NCBI GenBank assembly: GCA_949297785.1
Contig: CASFTW010000015.1
Coordinates: 1 to 64,000 of the forward strand
Direction: 5' to 3'
Source: an uncultured Spirochaetales bacterium
GTDB taxonomy: Bacteria; Spirochaetota; Spirochaetia; Sphaerochaetales; Sphaerochaetaceae
DNA length: 64,000 nucleotides
The position numbers and the translations under genes were made by a program. Below, piece by piece: positions 9,922-18,153 of this stretch. Under the pieces are notes generated by a model. The model ran no database searches and was not told the DNA's origin. It saw only the letters and a program-made list of their open reading frames with translations. Numbering within the stretch: the first letter of the stretch is position 1; every line of letters begins with the position of its first letter.

Positions 9922-10734
9922 TTACTCAGCTACAGGAACAGCACCTGCACCTGCGATGATTTCGTTTGCATCCGGGCTTGTGATGTAATCGAAGAATGCC
10001 TGAGCTGCATCGCTGAGAGCATCATTTGTTCTTGTTGCGAGCACGAACGGGCGCTGTACGAGGTAGGAACCGTCAAGAACCGTAGCTTCACTTGGAGCAA
10101 CACCGTTGACTGTAACAACCTTGACGCTGTCACTTACTGCAGAAAGGGATGCATAACCGATTGCGTTGACGTTTGTGGAAACTGTTGTGATGACATCACC
10201 TGTGCTTGTGAGCTCCTGGCGGTACTGGCACATATCCTCGGTTCCTGTGATTGACTCGAAACCGTCTCTTGTACCGCTTCCGGCTTCACGTCCGATAAGA
10301 ACGACAGGTCCATCATTACCGCCTACTTCGGACCAGTTTGTAATCTCTCCTGTGTAGATAGCAGCGATCTGCTCAAGTGTGAGATCATTTACGGGGTTTT
10401 CGTTGTTGACGATGATTGCAATGCCGTCAAGAGCGAGGATTGTCTGTGTAAGACCGCCGACAACCTCAGCATCCTTGAGAGCGCGTGAAGCAAGACCGAT
10501 GTCGCAGCGGCCTTCTGAAACAGCTGTGATACCCGAGCCGGATCCTGTCGGGTTGTATGTGACTGTCACTTCCGGATGCTCCATCATATATGCTTCAGCA
10601 AGAGAGCCGATAACTGATTCCATTGATGTTGAACCGTCTGTGGACACGATCTGTGATTCCTCACTGGAACCGCCTGCGAAAACCGGGGCAAGTGTACAAA
10701 GAGCAACAAGTGCGATTAACCAAATTTTTTTCAT
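9922..10734 (-). CDS. pstS: Phosphate-binding protein PstS
   Basis: A 270-aa periplasmic phosphate receptor. The signal peptide is about 20 residues, ending near PVFA-GGSSEES; there is no lipobox cysteine, so the product should be soluble or held in another way. Phosphate-contact motifs are recognisable: GSTSM near the N-terminus of the mature part, GSGSGI, and GREAGSGTRDGFE. It heads the pst-phoU-phoB-phoR operon. AGGAG lies 9 nt before the ATG, and a Pho-box-like repeat array lies about 80-105 bp upstream. Confidence 0.95.
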   Translation of the reverse strand: MKKIWLIALVALCTLAPVFAGGSSEESQIVSTDGSTSMESVIGSLAEAYMMEHPEVTVTYNPTGSGSGITAVSEGRCDIGLASRALKDAEVVGGLTQTILALDGIAIIVNNENPVNDLTLEQIAAIYTGEITNWSEVGGNDGPVVLIGREAGSGTRDGFESITGTEDMCQYRQELTSTGDVITTVSTNVNAIGYASLSAVSDSVKVVTVNGVAPSEATVLDGSYLVQRPFVLATRTNDALSDAAQAFFDYITSPDANEIIAGAGAVPVAE

Positions 10735-10813
10735 TTTTCCATTCTCCTGAAATTGGTTTTCATATTTGATGGCTACAATCTATGATGAGAATGTGAAATG
10801 AACCGGCAATGTT

Positions 10814-10840
10814 GTGTAAAATCCGTGTAAAATAAGTAAA
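10814..10840 (-). promoter_or_regulatory. Candidate Pho box upstream of pstS
   Basis: On the plus strand GTGTAAA occurs at 10814-10820 and again at 10825-10831, exactly 11 bp apart, and GTAAA recurs at 10836-10840. Seen from the operon this reads as tandem TTTACAC units. PhoB/PhoP-type regulators bind direct repeats with an 11-bp period, and this is the only such array between rpsD and pstS. No convincing -10 element was found, so the exact promoter is unplaced. Confidence 0.6.
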
Positions 10841-10944
10841 GCGTTACTATATAACTAATTATTATAAATGTAAAACAAATTCAGCCAAAAATTCAGATGA
10901 ATTTTACATAAAAACACGGTTTTGTCCTGCCTCTGAATCCGATA

Positions 10945-10980
10945 AAAAAGACCGGCTGAAAACATTCAAAGCCGGTCTTT
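10945..10980 (-). terminator. Terminator downstream of rpsD
   Basis: Perfect 10-bp stem AAAGACCGGC / GCCGGTCTTT with a 14-nt loop, followed on the minus strand by a T run. It lies 173 bp after the rpsD stop. The rest of 10735-11152 holds the pstS leader, the Pho repeats and a second stem-loop (ATGCGCCT/AGGCGCAT, 11015-11051); no gene is supported there. Confidence 0.85.
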
Positions 10981-11152
10981 AACCTGTTGTGAAATTTCTC
11001 GTCTTCTTTCTTCAATGCGCCTCTTTTCATGAGGGCAGCCGGAAGGCGCATCTTCTGTTATCTTCCTGATCAATTAGGGAATGGCGGTCAGAAAGCGGAA
11101 GGTCCCAGTATGTGGCCAGGTCCAGAGAAAGAAGGAATACTCTTTCCGGTTA

Positions 11153-11746
11153 TTACTTACTGTAGTATTCGACTACGTACTGGTCGTTTACTTCAATTGG
11201 AATTTCGTTTCTTTCAGGAAGTCTTGTGAGCTTTCCGCTGAACTCTTCATCATTCTTCTCGAAATAAGGAAGATTGAAAGCCGGATGACCGAGGAAGCAG
11301 TCTCTGAAGTGCTCGTTCTTTCTTGAGCTCTCCTTAAGTGAGATCACATCGCCGACCTTGACTTCATAAGACGGGATGTCAATCTTCTTTCCGTTAACCA
11401 GGATGTGGCCGTGGGAAACAAGCTGACGGGCCAGGCGGATTGAATTGCCGAAGCCGATGCGGTATACGCAGTTGTCAAGTCTGGTCTCAAGCTGGATAAC
11501 AAGTGCGTCACCTGTCATCATTGAGCTCTTGAGAGCCTTTTCATAGTAGTGATGAAGCTGCTTCTCAAGTACGCCGTAATAGGCCTTGAGCTTCTGCTTC
11601 TCTGTGAGCTGCTTACTGTATTCAGTAGGCTTTCTTCTCTTGGCGAACGCCGGAGAATTTGCTCTCTTCATTGCCTTGGGATGTCCACATACATTAACAC
11701 CAAGTCTTCTGCACTGTTTAAATCTAGGAGCCATGTTTCTTGCCAT
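11153..11746 (-). CDS. rpsD: 30S ribosomal protein S4
   Basis: A 197-aa S4 protein, starting at [12 protein letters not shown] longer frame to 11791 is open, but GGAGGG lies 10 nt before this ATG and the family begins here. The S4 RNA-binding domain is evident near residues 90-150 ([27 protein letters not shown]). S4 nucleates assembly of the 30S body. Here the gene stands alone instead of lying in the alpha operon, with its own promoter and terminator. Confidence 0.97.
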   Translation of the reverse strand: MARNMAPRFKQCRRLGVNVCGHPKAMKRANSPAFAKRRKPTEYSKQLTEKQKLKAYYGVLEKQLHHYYEKALKSSMMTGDALVIQLETRLDNCVYRIGFGNSIRLARQLVSHGHILVNGKKIDIPSYEVKVGDVISLKESSRKNEHFRDCFLGHPAFNLPYFEKNDEEFSGKLTRLPERNEIPIEVNDQYVVEYYSK

Positions 11747-11786
11747 TAGATTTATACCCTCCGAAAATATTATGCGCATGGTAAAA

Positions 11787-11798
11787 ACCAAGCTTGGT
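11787..11798. repeat. 12-bp palindrome in the rpsD leader
   Basis: ACCAAGCTTGGT is a perfect palindrome between the rpsD -10 element and the SD; on the minus strand it is followed by TTTTT. It could be an operator or a weak attenuator, or chance. S4 is known to control its own mRNA in other bacteria through a structured leader, but I cannot show that here. Confidence 0.35.
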
Positions 11799-11799
11799 C

Positions 11800-11829
11800 A
11801 GAATAAGCTTTTAATGCCGCGTTAGTCAA
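11800..11829 (-). promoter_or_regulatory. rpsD promoter
   Basis: TTGACT (11829-11824), an 18-nt spacer and TATTCT (11805-11800) on the minus strand, giving a leader of roughly 45 nt before the rpsD start. Confidence 0.6.
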
Positions 11830-11862
11830 TACAAAAACAGGAATTAAATGCACTGTCATATG

Positions 11863-11888
11863 AAAAAAGGACGGCCTGCCGCCGTCCT
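11863..11888 (-). terminator. Terminator of ychF
   Basis: Minus strand: AGGACGGC, a 5-nt loop, GCCGTCCT, then T6. It lies 24 bp after the ychF stop. Confidence 0.9.
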
Positions 11889-11911
11889 GAACGGAAAAGT
11901 GCCTCAATCTG

Positions 11912-13018
11912 TCATACATTGAAGCGGAAATGCATTATATCTCCATCCTGAACAACATAATCCTTGCCTTCCAGACGGAGCTTTCCCGCTTCCTTCACCT
12001 TGACTTCGCTTCCGTATGTGAAAAGATCCTCACAGTTGTAGACCTCAGCACGGATGAATCCTTTCTCGAAATCCGTATGGATTATTCCGGCACAGCGTGG
12101 AGCCTTGTCGCCCTCATGGAAAGTCCAGGCCCTGTCCTCATCGCTTCCGGCCGTGAAAAATGTTCTCAGCCCGAGTGTCCTGTAGGCGCTTCTTATGAGA
12201 TTGTTCAGTCCGCTTTCCTCCAGTCCCACAGCCTCAAGGAATTCACGCTTTTCCTCTTCGCTGTCAAGTGCGGCTATCTCGCTTTCTATCTTGCCGCAGA
12301 TGACTACGACCTCAGCTCCTTCCTTTTCAGCAATGGAACGTACTGTGCTGACGTACATATTCTCACCGCTGATTGAATCCTCATCCACATTGCACACGTA
12401 TATGACAGGCTTCATGGTGATCAGATGAAGATCATACAAAGCCTTCACCTCTTCCTCATCAGTTATGACAGAACGTGCAGCCTTACCGTCGCCCAGAGCC
12501 TCCCTGAGACGCTCGAGAACGGGAATCACGAATGCATTTTCCTTCTGCTGTTCCTTATCCACTCTCGACATGCGCACAAGCTTGTCATACCGTTTCTCGA
12601 CAGTCTCAAGATCAGCAAGCGCAAGTTCTATGTTTATTGTCTCGATGTCTCCGGCGGGATCGATTCTGTTACTTACATGAATGATGTCGGGATTGTCAAA
12701 GCAGCGCACGACATGCGCGATGACACCGACCTCCCTGATCGACGCGAGAAACCTGTTGCCAAGTCCCTCTCCCTGACTCGCCCCCTTCACAAGTCCGGCT
12801 ATATCCACAAATTCAACTGTTGCCGGAACAACCTTCGCGGGAGGAATGAGAGAAACAATCCTGTCCAGTCTGTCATCGGGAACCGATACGATTCCGACAT
12901 TCGGATCTATAGTGCAGAACGGATAGTTGGCAGCTTCCGCAGGGGCGGATGTGACTGCCGAGAAGATCGTTGACTTGCCGACGTTCGGAAGTCCTACAAT
13001 ACCACAATTCAGAGCCAT
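11912..13018 (-). CDS. ychF: Ribosome-associated ATPase YchF
   Basis: A 368-aa YchF/Ola1 protein, near the usual family length (~363). The start is taken at MALNCGIVGLPNVGKST; the frame stays open a further 69 codons upstream without homology, and CGAGGT lies 9 nt before this ATG. P-loop GLPNVGKST, the family-typical GLVKGASQGEGLGNRFLA segment, and a G4 motif reading NVDE instead of NKxD are visible. That change explains why this family prefers ATP. A TGS domain ends the protein (DIMHFRFNV). It is divergent from hflX with 72 bp between them. Confidence 0.95.
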   Translation of the reverse strand: MALNCGIVGLPNVGKSTIFSAVTSAPAEAANYPFCTIDPNVGIVSVPDDRLDRIVSLIPPAKVVPATVEFVDIAGLVKGASQGEGLGNRFLASIREVGVIAHVVRCFDNPDIIHVSNRIDPAGDIETINIELALADLETVEKRYDKLVRMSRVDKEQQKENAFVIPVLERLREALGDGKAARSVITDEEEVKALYDLHLITMKPVIYVCNVDEDSISGENMYVSTVRSIAEKEGAEVVVICGKIESEIAALDSEEEKREFLEAVGLEESGLNNLIRSAYRTLGLRTFFTAGSDEDRAWTFHEGDKAPRCAGIIHTDFEKGFIRAEVYNCEDLFTYGSEVKVKEAGKLRLEGKDYVVQDGDIMHFRFNV

Positions 13019-13090
13019 ATTCAAAAACCTCGTGACAAGATTAAACCAATTCGCCTCAGCTTGCAAGAATGAGAGGAGTCTGCAATCATT

Positions 13091-14359
13091 ATGCTGATGA
13101 TAGAAACAGCACAGGATGTAGAGAGAGCCCTGATCGTAATAATCAGCGAGAGCAGAGAAAGTGAATACCGTCTCAAAAGACAGGAAGATGAGGCAGTCAG
13201 CCTGCTTGACACTCTCGGCATACAAAGTCTTTCCACACTCTTCTTCAATGTGAAGGAAAGAAACAGCTCAACTCTCATCGGACGGGGCCAGGCGGAGGAA
13301 GTGAAACAGCATGCTCTCTTCTTTGAAACCACACTGGTCTATTTCGACACATCACTCTCACCGCGCATAAGCCGTAACCTTGAATCATATCTGCAGCAGC
13401 CGGTTCTTGACCGCAATGAGCTCATCATAGAAATATTCGCAAGCCGAGCAAGAACAAGGGAGGCCCGTCTTCAGGTGGCCCTTGCAAGGGCCCAGTTCCT
13501 GCTTCCCCGCCTCAAACAGGGAATAAACCCGTATTCCCAGCAGCGCGGCGGTGTCAGAGGCGCGAAGGGAGAAGGAGAAAAACAGATAGAACTCGACAGA
13601 AGACAGCTTGAGAAAGTGATCGTAAAGCTCAGGCGTGAAATTGAAAATGTCAGGAAAGACCGTACGACACAGCGTAAAAAGCGACTCTCCTCATCTGTCC
13701 CGTCTTTTGCGCTTGCAGGCTATACGAACAGCGGCAAGAGTTCTCTTATGAAGGCACTGACAGGTTTCGACACTCTTGCAGAGGACATGCTTTTCGCCAC
13801 GCTGGATCCCCTTGAGAAGACACTGCAGCTTGAAGACGGACTTTCCGTGATCCTCTGCGATACTGTCGGTTTTGTCTCAAACCTGCCTCATTTTCTCATC
13901 GATGCATTCTCCTCTACACTTGAGGAAGCCCGTCTTGCGGATGTGATCATCCTTGTCCTGGATTCATCCAGCGCGGATGTCATCAGCAATTACGAGACGA
14001 CAAAGGAAGTTCTCACTGAGCTCAGGGCACTGGACAAACCGGTGATCACGGTGCTCAACAAATGTGACCTCAAGAACCCGGATGACATAGCACTGGCAAG
14101 GATAAAAGCAGAAATCCCAGATGCGATACCGGTTTCGGCAAAGACAGGGGAAAACCTTGACCGCCTCATCCTCAGAATGAAGGAAGAAGCCTGCAGACTG
14201 CTGTCGCTCACCTCACTCACACTCGCCGCCTCTGACAGCGCTGCGATAGAGGAAGTGTACAGAACACGTCATGTGGTCAGTGCCCGATACACTGAAAACA
14301 GTGTCACATTCCTACTCACAGACAGAAAGAGACCCGCAAGCGGGCCTCAGTCTGATTAA
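13091..14359 (+). CDS. hflX: Ribosome-splitting GTPase HflX
   Basis: A 422-aa HflX GTPase. The N-terminal HflX domain has the glycine-rich stretch QRGGVRGAKGEGEKQIELD; a coiled linker follows; then the G domain with G1 GYTNSGKSS, G3 DTVGF and G4 NKCD. HflX splits stalled or stressed ribosomes. The SD (GGAG) is 12 nt from the ATG, a little far; the ATG at 13097 is an alternative. The last codons form a GC-rich hairpin without a T run, so no terminator is called there. It converges on the oad genes. Confidence 0.94.
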   Translation: MLMIETAQDVERALIVIISESRESEYRLKRQEDEAVSLLDTLGIQSLSTLFFNVKERNSSTLIGRGQAEEVKQHALFFETTLVYFDTSLSPRISRNLESYLQQPVLDRNELIIEIFASRARTREARLQVALARAQFLLPRLKQGINPYSQQRGGVRGAKGEGEKQIELDRRQLEKVIVKLRREIENVRKDRTTQRKKRLSSSVPSFALAGYTNSGKSSLMKALTGFDTLAEDMLFATLDPLEKTLQLEDGLSVILCDTVGFVSNLPHFLIDAFSSTLEEARLADVIILVLDSSSADVISNYETTKEVLTELRALDKPVITVLNKCDLKNPDDIALARIKAEIPDAIPVSAKTGENLDRLILRMKEEACRLLSLTSLTLAASDSAAIEEVYRTRHVVSARYTENSVTFLLTDRKRPASGPQSD

Positions 14360-14392
14360 AGTAAAGAATTTATTATAAAGAACAGTCAGTGC

Positions 14393-14545
14393 TTATTTGT
14401 TCTCATCATCCTTCTTCTTGCCTGTGACTTTGGCAAGAATGACCATGACGATGAAAAGCACACCGAGACCTACAGCAAGAAGCCCCCAGCGTGAAAAGCC
14501 CATTGTGACTGCCTCAAGAACATTGCTCATTGGCTGAAATGTCAT
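14393..14545 (-). CDS. OadG-like gamma subunit of a sodium-pump decarboxylase
   Basis: A 50-aa protein with one transmembrane helix (residues ~19-38, rich in L, V, G and I) and a charged cytoplasmic tail KKKDDENK. GGAGG lies 6 nt before its ATG, which overlaps the oadB stop as ATGA. Size, topology and position right after oadB match the small gamma subunits that anchor the decarboxylase complex. Sequence alone cannot prove it, because gamma subunits are poorly conserved. Confidence 0.8.
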   Translation of the reverse strand: MTFQPMSNVLEAVTMGFSRWGLLAVGLGVLFIVMVILAKVTGKKKDDENK

Positions 14546-15639
14546 ACCAGACCTCCTCCGAAATAACTGAGGATCAGGCCGCCTGCGAGAACTGATGCGA
14601 TCTGACCGGATACGTTTGCACCGAGAGCGAACGGCAGGAGATAAACCTGCTTGTCTGCTTCGTTGCCGACCTTATGAACAACACGGCTTGACATCGGGAA
14701 TGCGGAAATGCCCGCACCGCCGATAAGCGGGTTGATTTTCTCTTTTGTGAAAAGGTTCGCGATCTTTACGAAGAACACGCCGCATGCGGTATCGAAGATG
14801 AATGCGAGCAGACCGAAACAGATGATCATGAGTGTTTCAGGCTGCAGCAGCTCCGGACCGGACATAGTCGGTGCAATTGCAAGACCGAGAAGAAGTGAGA
14901 TTGTCGGTGAGAGGATGTCCTGTGCAGCTCTCTGGAGAGAACCGAGAACACCGCATTCCCTGATGAGGTTACCGAACATCAGCATGCCTACAAGTGCGAC
15001 TGAATCCGGTGCGAGAAGTCCTGATACGAGAGTCACCACGATCGGGAAGATGATTCTTGTCGTCTTGGAAACTGAACTCGGCTTGTAATGCATCTTGATG
15101 CATCTTTCCTTCTTGGTGGTGGTCACCTTGAGGACTACCGGCTGTATGATAGGCACAAGGGCCATGTAACAGTATGCGACAATGAGGATCGGGGCAAAGA
15201 ACTGGCTGTTCAGTCTTGTGCTTACGAGAATCGCGGTAGGACCGTCAGCAGCACCGATGATACCGATACTTGCAGCATCATTCAGAGGGAAGAAGAAGCT
15301 TGCGAGCATCATTGAGAGGAAGATACCGCCCTGACCTGCCGCACCGATGAAGATGAGCCAAGGTTTTGACAGAAGCGGTCCGAAATCGATCATCGCACCG
15401 ATACCGATAAACAGGAGGAGCGGGAATGCTTCTGCACCGTTGATGCCGACATCCATGAGCCAGCCGAGAAGTCCGTGAGCCGCAGCATCACCGATTGTGC
15501 TTCCCGGAAGGTTTACGAGTATGGCACCGAAACCCATCGGCAGAAGGAGCGTCGGCTCCATCTCTTTCTTGATTGCCAGATAGATGAGGATACAACCTAC
15601 GACAATCATAATGATTTGGTAAATAAGTTCTGTGTTCAT
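14542..15639 (-). CDS. Sodium-translocating decarboxylase beta subunit (OadB/GcdB/MmdB type)
   Basis: A 365-aa polytopic membrane protein. The diagnostic beta-subunit segment IIGAADGPTAILVSTRL is present, together with the hydrophobic N-terminal helix and the ending typical of the family (ALGANVSGQIASVLAGG). The beta subunit couples decarboxylation of a biotin-bound carboxyl group to sodium export. Only beta and gamma are here; the carboxyltransferase and biotin carrier must be elsewhere, so the substrate (oxaloacetate, glutaconyl-CoA or methylmalonyl-CoA) is open. ATGs at 15639 and 15648 both lack an SD; a TATAAA lies directly before them. Confidence 0.88.
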   Translation of the reverse strand: MNTELIYQIIMIVVGCILIYLAIKKEMEPTLLLPMGFGAILVNLPGSTIGDAAAHGLLGWLMDVGINGAEAFPLLLFIGIGAMIDFGPLLSKPWLIFIGAAGQGGIFLSMMLASFFFPLNDAASIGIIGAADGPTAILVSTRLNSQFFAPILIVAYCYMALVPIIQPVVLKVTTTKKERCIKMHYKPSSVSKTTRIIFPIVVTLVSGLLAPDSVALVGMLMFGNLIRECGVLGSLQRAAQDILSPTISLLLGLAIAPTMSGPELLQPETLMIICFGLLAFIFDTACGVFFVKIANLFTKEKINPLIGGAGISAFPMSSRVVHKVGNEADKQVYLLPFALGANVSGQIASVLAGGLILSYFGGGLV

Positions 15640-15767
15640 AATGCCCATTTTATACCATATAGAATTTTTATTGGCGATATTTGCCCTTGCCAATATCAAT
15701 ATTGTTTAAGATATATCAAAAGTTTAATATTGCCGGCACAGTGCTGAAAATTCCGTAAATTTTTTTG

Positions 15768-15796
15768 TTGACCGGTTTAGAAAACCGATTTAGCAT
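15768..15796 (+). promoter_or_regulatory. Promoter and LacI-type operator of the sugar transport operon
   Basis: TTGACC (15768-15773), a 17-nt spacer and TAGCAT (15791-15796). The spacer carries a palindrome CGGTTT-AGA-AAACCG (15773-15787). A repressor bound there would block polymerase directly. The LacI-family gene at 19013 in the same locus is the natural candidate. A looser second match (CGGTTTTCAATCG) lies further down the leader. Confidence 0.7.
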
Positions 15797-15884
15797 TTAA
15801 ACAGAAAGCGGAAACGGAGGCAGGACGGCAAATCCTGATCCGCCCGGTTTTCAATCGAGTAGCAATCTAAAAAAGGAGAAACAA

Positions 15885-17222
15885 ATGAAAAAAGCATTAT
15901 CAATCATGTTAATCGCTTTGATCGCTCTTTCAAGCGTATTCGCAAACGGCGCTTCAGAGAGCTCCGGCAAGACAGAAGTTTACTTCCTGAACTTCAAGCC
16001 GGAAATCGCAGATGTATACACAAACGTTGTCGAACCGGCATTCGAGGCAGCATATCCCCAGTACGACCTCAAGGTTGTCACAGCTGCATCCAACCAGTAC
16101 CAGACAACACTCAAGAGCGAGCTTGAGAAGGCTGCTCCTCCTGTTATCTTCCAGGTCAACGGACCTGTCGGCGTACAGGAGAACGTGAACACAGTCGCTC
16201 CTCTTCAGGATACAGACTATTATTCACTGCTTGCCGACAAGAGCATGGCCCTCACACTTGACGGAAACGTTGTCGGTGTTCCGTATGCAGTTGAAGGCTA
16301 CGGTATCATCTACAATGATGCCATCATGAGAAAGTACTTCGCACTCCCTGACAAGGCTGTAAGCATCTCAAGTGCAGAGGAAATCACAAGCTTCGAGACA
16401 CTCAAGGCTGTCGTTGAAGATATGTCAAAGCACCTTGACGAGCTGGGAATCCAGGGTGTATTCGCTTCCACATCATTCATGCCGGGCAGCGAATGGAGAT
16501 GGACAACCCACCTCGTGAACCCCGCTCTCTGGGCTGAATTCGGAGATCTTGCAACAGCACAGGCTGCAAAGGAATTCAAGTTCACGGCAAGCGAGAACTT
16601 CAAGAACCTCTTTGATCTCTATCTCAACAACTCCATCACGGCAAAGGGAATGGTAGGCGCACGCGCTGATGCCGACTCAATGTCAGAGTTCGCACTCGGA
16701 CAGGTCGCAATGGTACAGAACGGAAACTGGGCAGCAGCTCAGATCCTCGGCACAGCAGGCAACACTGTTGCTGACGAAGACATCAAGTTCCTCCCGCTCT
16801 ACATGGGCCTTGACGGTGAAGAGAACTACGGTATCTGTGTAGGTACAGAGAACTATCTCGCATTCAACAAGAACGCTTCTCCTGGAGCTCTTGAAGGTGC
16901 TGATGTATTCCTCACATGGCTCTTCAGCAGCGAGGAAGGAAAGGCAATCGTCACAAACGACCTCATGTTCATCACACCGTTCAGCTCATTCAGCGCAGAC
17001 GAAGTTCCAGACGATCCTCTTGCACGCCAGGTCAATATCTGGATGAACAAGGACGGCATCACTTCAGTTCCATGGGTATTCAACGGTATTCCTTCAGAAC
17101 AGTGGAAAGCTGACTTCGCACAGGCAATGCTCGAGTACATCAACGGCAACTACACCTGGGATCAGGTGACAAAGGTTGCCCAGGATGCATGGGCAAGAGA
17201 AGCTGAGCTCGCTGGAAGATAA
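15885..17222 (+). CDS. Sugar ABC transporter substrate-binding protein
   Basis: A 445-aa family-1 extracellular solute-binding protein. The signal peptide ends near SSVFA-NGASES and has no lipobox cysteine. The body has the usual two-lobe pattern, with GVPYAVEGYGIIYN at the hinge and FALGQVAMVQNGNW further on, typical of CUT1 binding proteins for oligosaccharides. AAAGGAG lies just before the start. Two permeases, a LacI regulator and a 4-alpha-glucanotransferase follow, so malto-oligosaccharide is the likely ligand. No transport ATPase is encoded here; a shared MsmK/UgpC-type ATPase elsewhere would be needed. Confidence 0.92.
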   Translation: MKKALSIMLIALIALSSVFANGASESSGKTEVYFLNFKPEIADVYTNVVEPAFEAAYPQYDLKVVTAASNQYQTTLKSELEKAAPPVIFQVNGPVGVQENVNTVAPLQDTDYYSLLADKSMALTLDGNVVGVPYAVEGYGIIYNDAIMRKYFALPDKAVSISSAEEITSFETLKAVVEDMSKHLDELGIQGVFASTSFMPGSEWRWTTHLVNPALWAEFGDLATAQAAKEFKFTASENFKNLFDLYLNNSITAKGMVGARADADSMSEFALGQVAMVQNGNWAAAQILGTAGNTVADEDIKFLPLYMGLDGEENYGICVGTENYLAFNKNASPGALEGADVFLTWLFSSEEGKAIVTNDLMFITPFSSFSADEVPDDPLARQVNIWMNKDGITSVPWVFNGIPSEQWKADFAQAMLEYINGNYTWDQVTKVAQDAWAREAELAGR

Positions 17223-17239
17223 GCTTAAGTCATGTTTTA

Positions 17240-17280
17240 AAGCCGTCATTTCAATGAGCTTGATCTGGCGGCTTTTTTGT
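17240..17280 (+). terminator. Intra-operon terminator after the binding-protein gene
   Basis: A 9-bp stem (AAGCCGTCA with TGGCGGCTT, one G-U pair) and a T6 tail between the binding protein and the first permease. It probably lets only part of the transcripts continue, so that the binding protein is made in excess. Confidence 0.75.
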
Positions 17281-17307
17281 TAAACGACAAAAGGGGTTGT
17301 TAGAAAA

Positions 17308-18153
17308 ATGGAAAAAACTCTCAGAAAATATTTTCCTCTATTCGCTCTTCCCGCTCTGATATGTTTCGCACTTTCCTTCCTTATTCCGATGGTATGGGGC
17401 TTCATTCTCTCATTCTGCGAGTTCACAACCATCACAGATGCGACATTCGTCGGTTTTAAAAACTATGTAAGAGCATTCACCGTAGATAACTACTTCACAG
17501 GGGCCTTCTGGTTCACACTGGGCTTCACCATTGTAACGGTGATATCGATAAACATTCTCGCATTCACAATTGCGATGATCCTCACAAAGAACGTTCCCGG
17601 CACAAACGCATTCAGGACGATATTCTTCATGCCGAACCTGATCGGCGGCATTGTTCTGGGCTGGATCTGGCAGGTCGTTCTAAACGGCGTCCTCGCAGGA
17701 TTCGAGCAGACACTGCTTTCAAATGCGAAATACGGTTTCTGGGGCCTTGTCATCCTGATGAACTGGCAGAATGTAGGTTACATGATGGTCATCTACATAG
17801 CCGCCATCCAGAATATTTCAAGCGACATGCTTGAGGCGGCCTCCATAGACGGTGCTGACGGAAAGACAACACTTTTCAAGATCATCATTCCTTCCGTCAT
17901 GCCGAGCATAACGATCTGTCTGTTCCTGACTCTGACCAACGGCTTCAAGCTGTACGATCAGAACCTGGCACTCACGAACGGCGCACCTAACCACCAGACT
18001 GAAATGCTTGCACTCAACATCTTCAACACATTCTATTCCAGAACCGGCTTTGAAGGTGTCGGACAGGCCAAAGCCGTGATGTTCACGATCATTGTCGCGG
18101 CCATCGCTCTCATTCAGCTGGTTGCTACAAGAAGCAGGGAGGTTGAGAACTGA
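17308..18153 (+). CDS. Sugar ABC transporter permease, MalF-like
   Basis: A 281-aa inner-membrane permease of the CUT1 family with six predicted helices and the coupling loop EAASIDGADGKTTLFKIIIPSVMP (EAA motif). It starts 85 bp after the binding-protein gene and ends with a TGATG overlap with the second permease. Together they form the translocation channel for the sugar bound by the upstream protein. Confidence 0.93.
   Translation: MEKTLRKYFPLFALPALICFALSFLIPMVWGFILSFCEFTTITDATFVGFKNYVRAFTVDNYFTGAFWFTLGFTIVTVISINILAFTIAMILTKNVPGTNAFRTIFFMPNLIGGIVLGWIWQVVLNGVLAGFEQTLLSNAKYGFWGLVILMNWQNVGYMMVIYIAAIQNISSDMLEAASIDGADGKTTLFKIIIPSVMPSITICLFLTLTNGFKLYDQNLALTNGAPNHQTEMLALNIFNTFYSRTGFEGVGQAKAVMFTIIVAAIALIQLVATRSREVEN

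Noticed and set aside
10896-11051. An open frame on the minus strand after rpsD, starting ATGCGCCTTCC with an upstream AGGA
   Set aside because: It runs straight through the rpsD terminator hairpin and has no recognisable protein features; the start lies in another stem-loop.
14331-14350. CCCGC-AA-GCGGG hairpin at the end of hflX as a terminator
   Set aside because: It lies in the coding sequence and has no T run after it.
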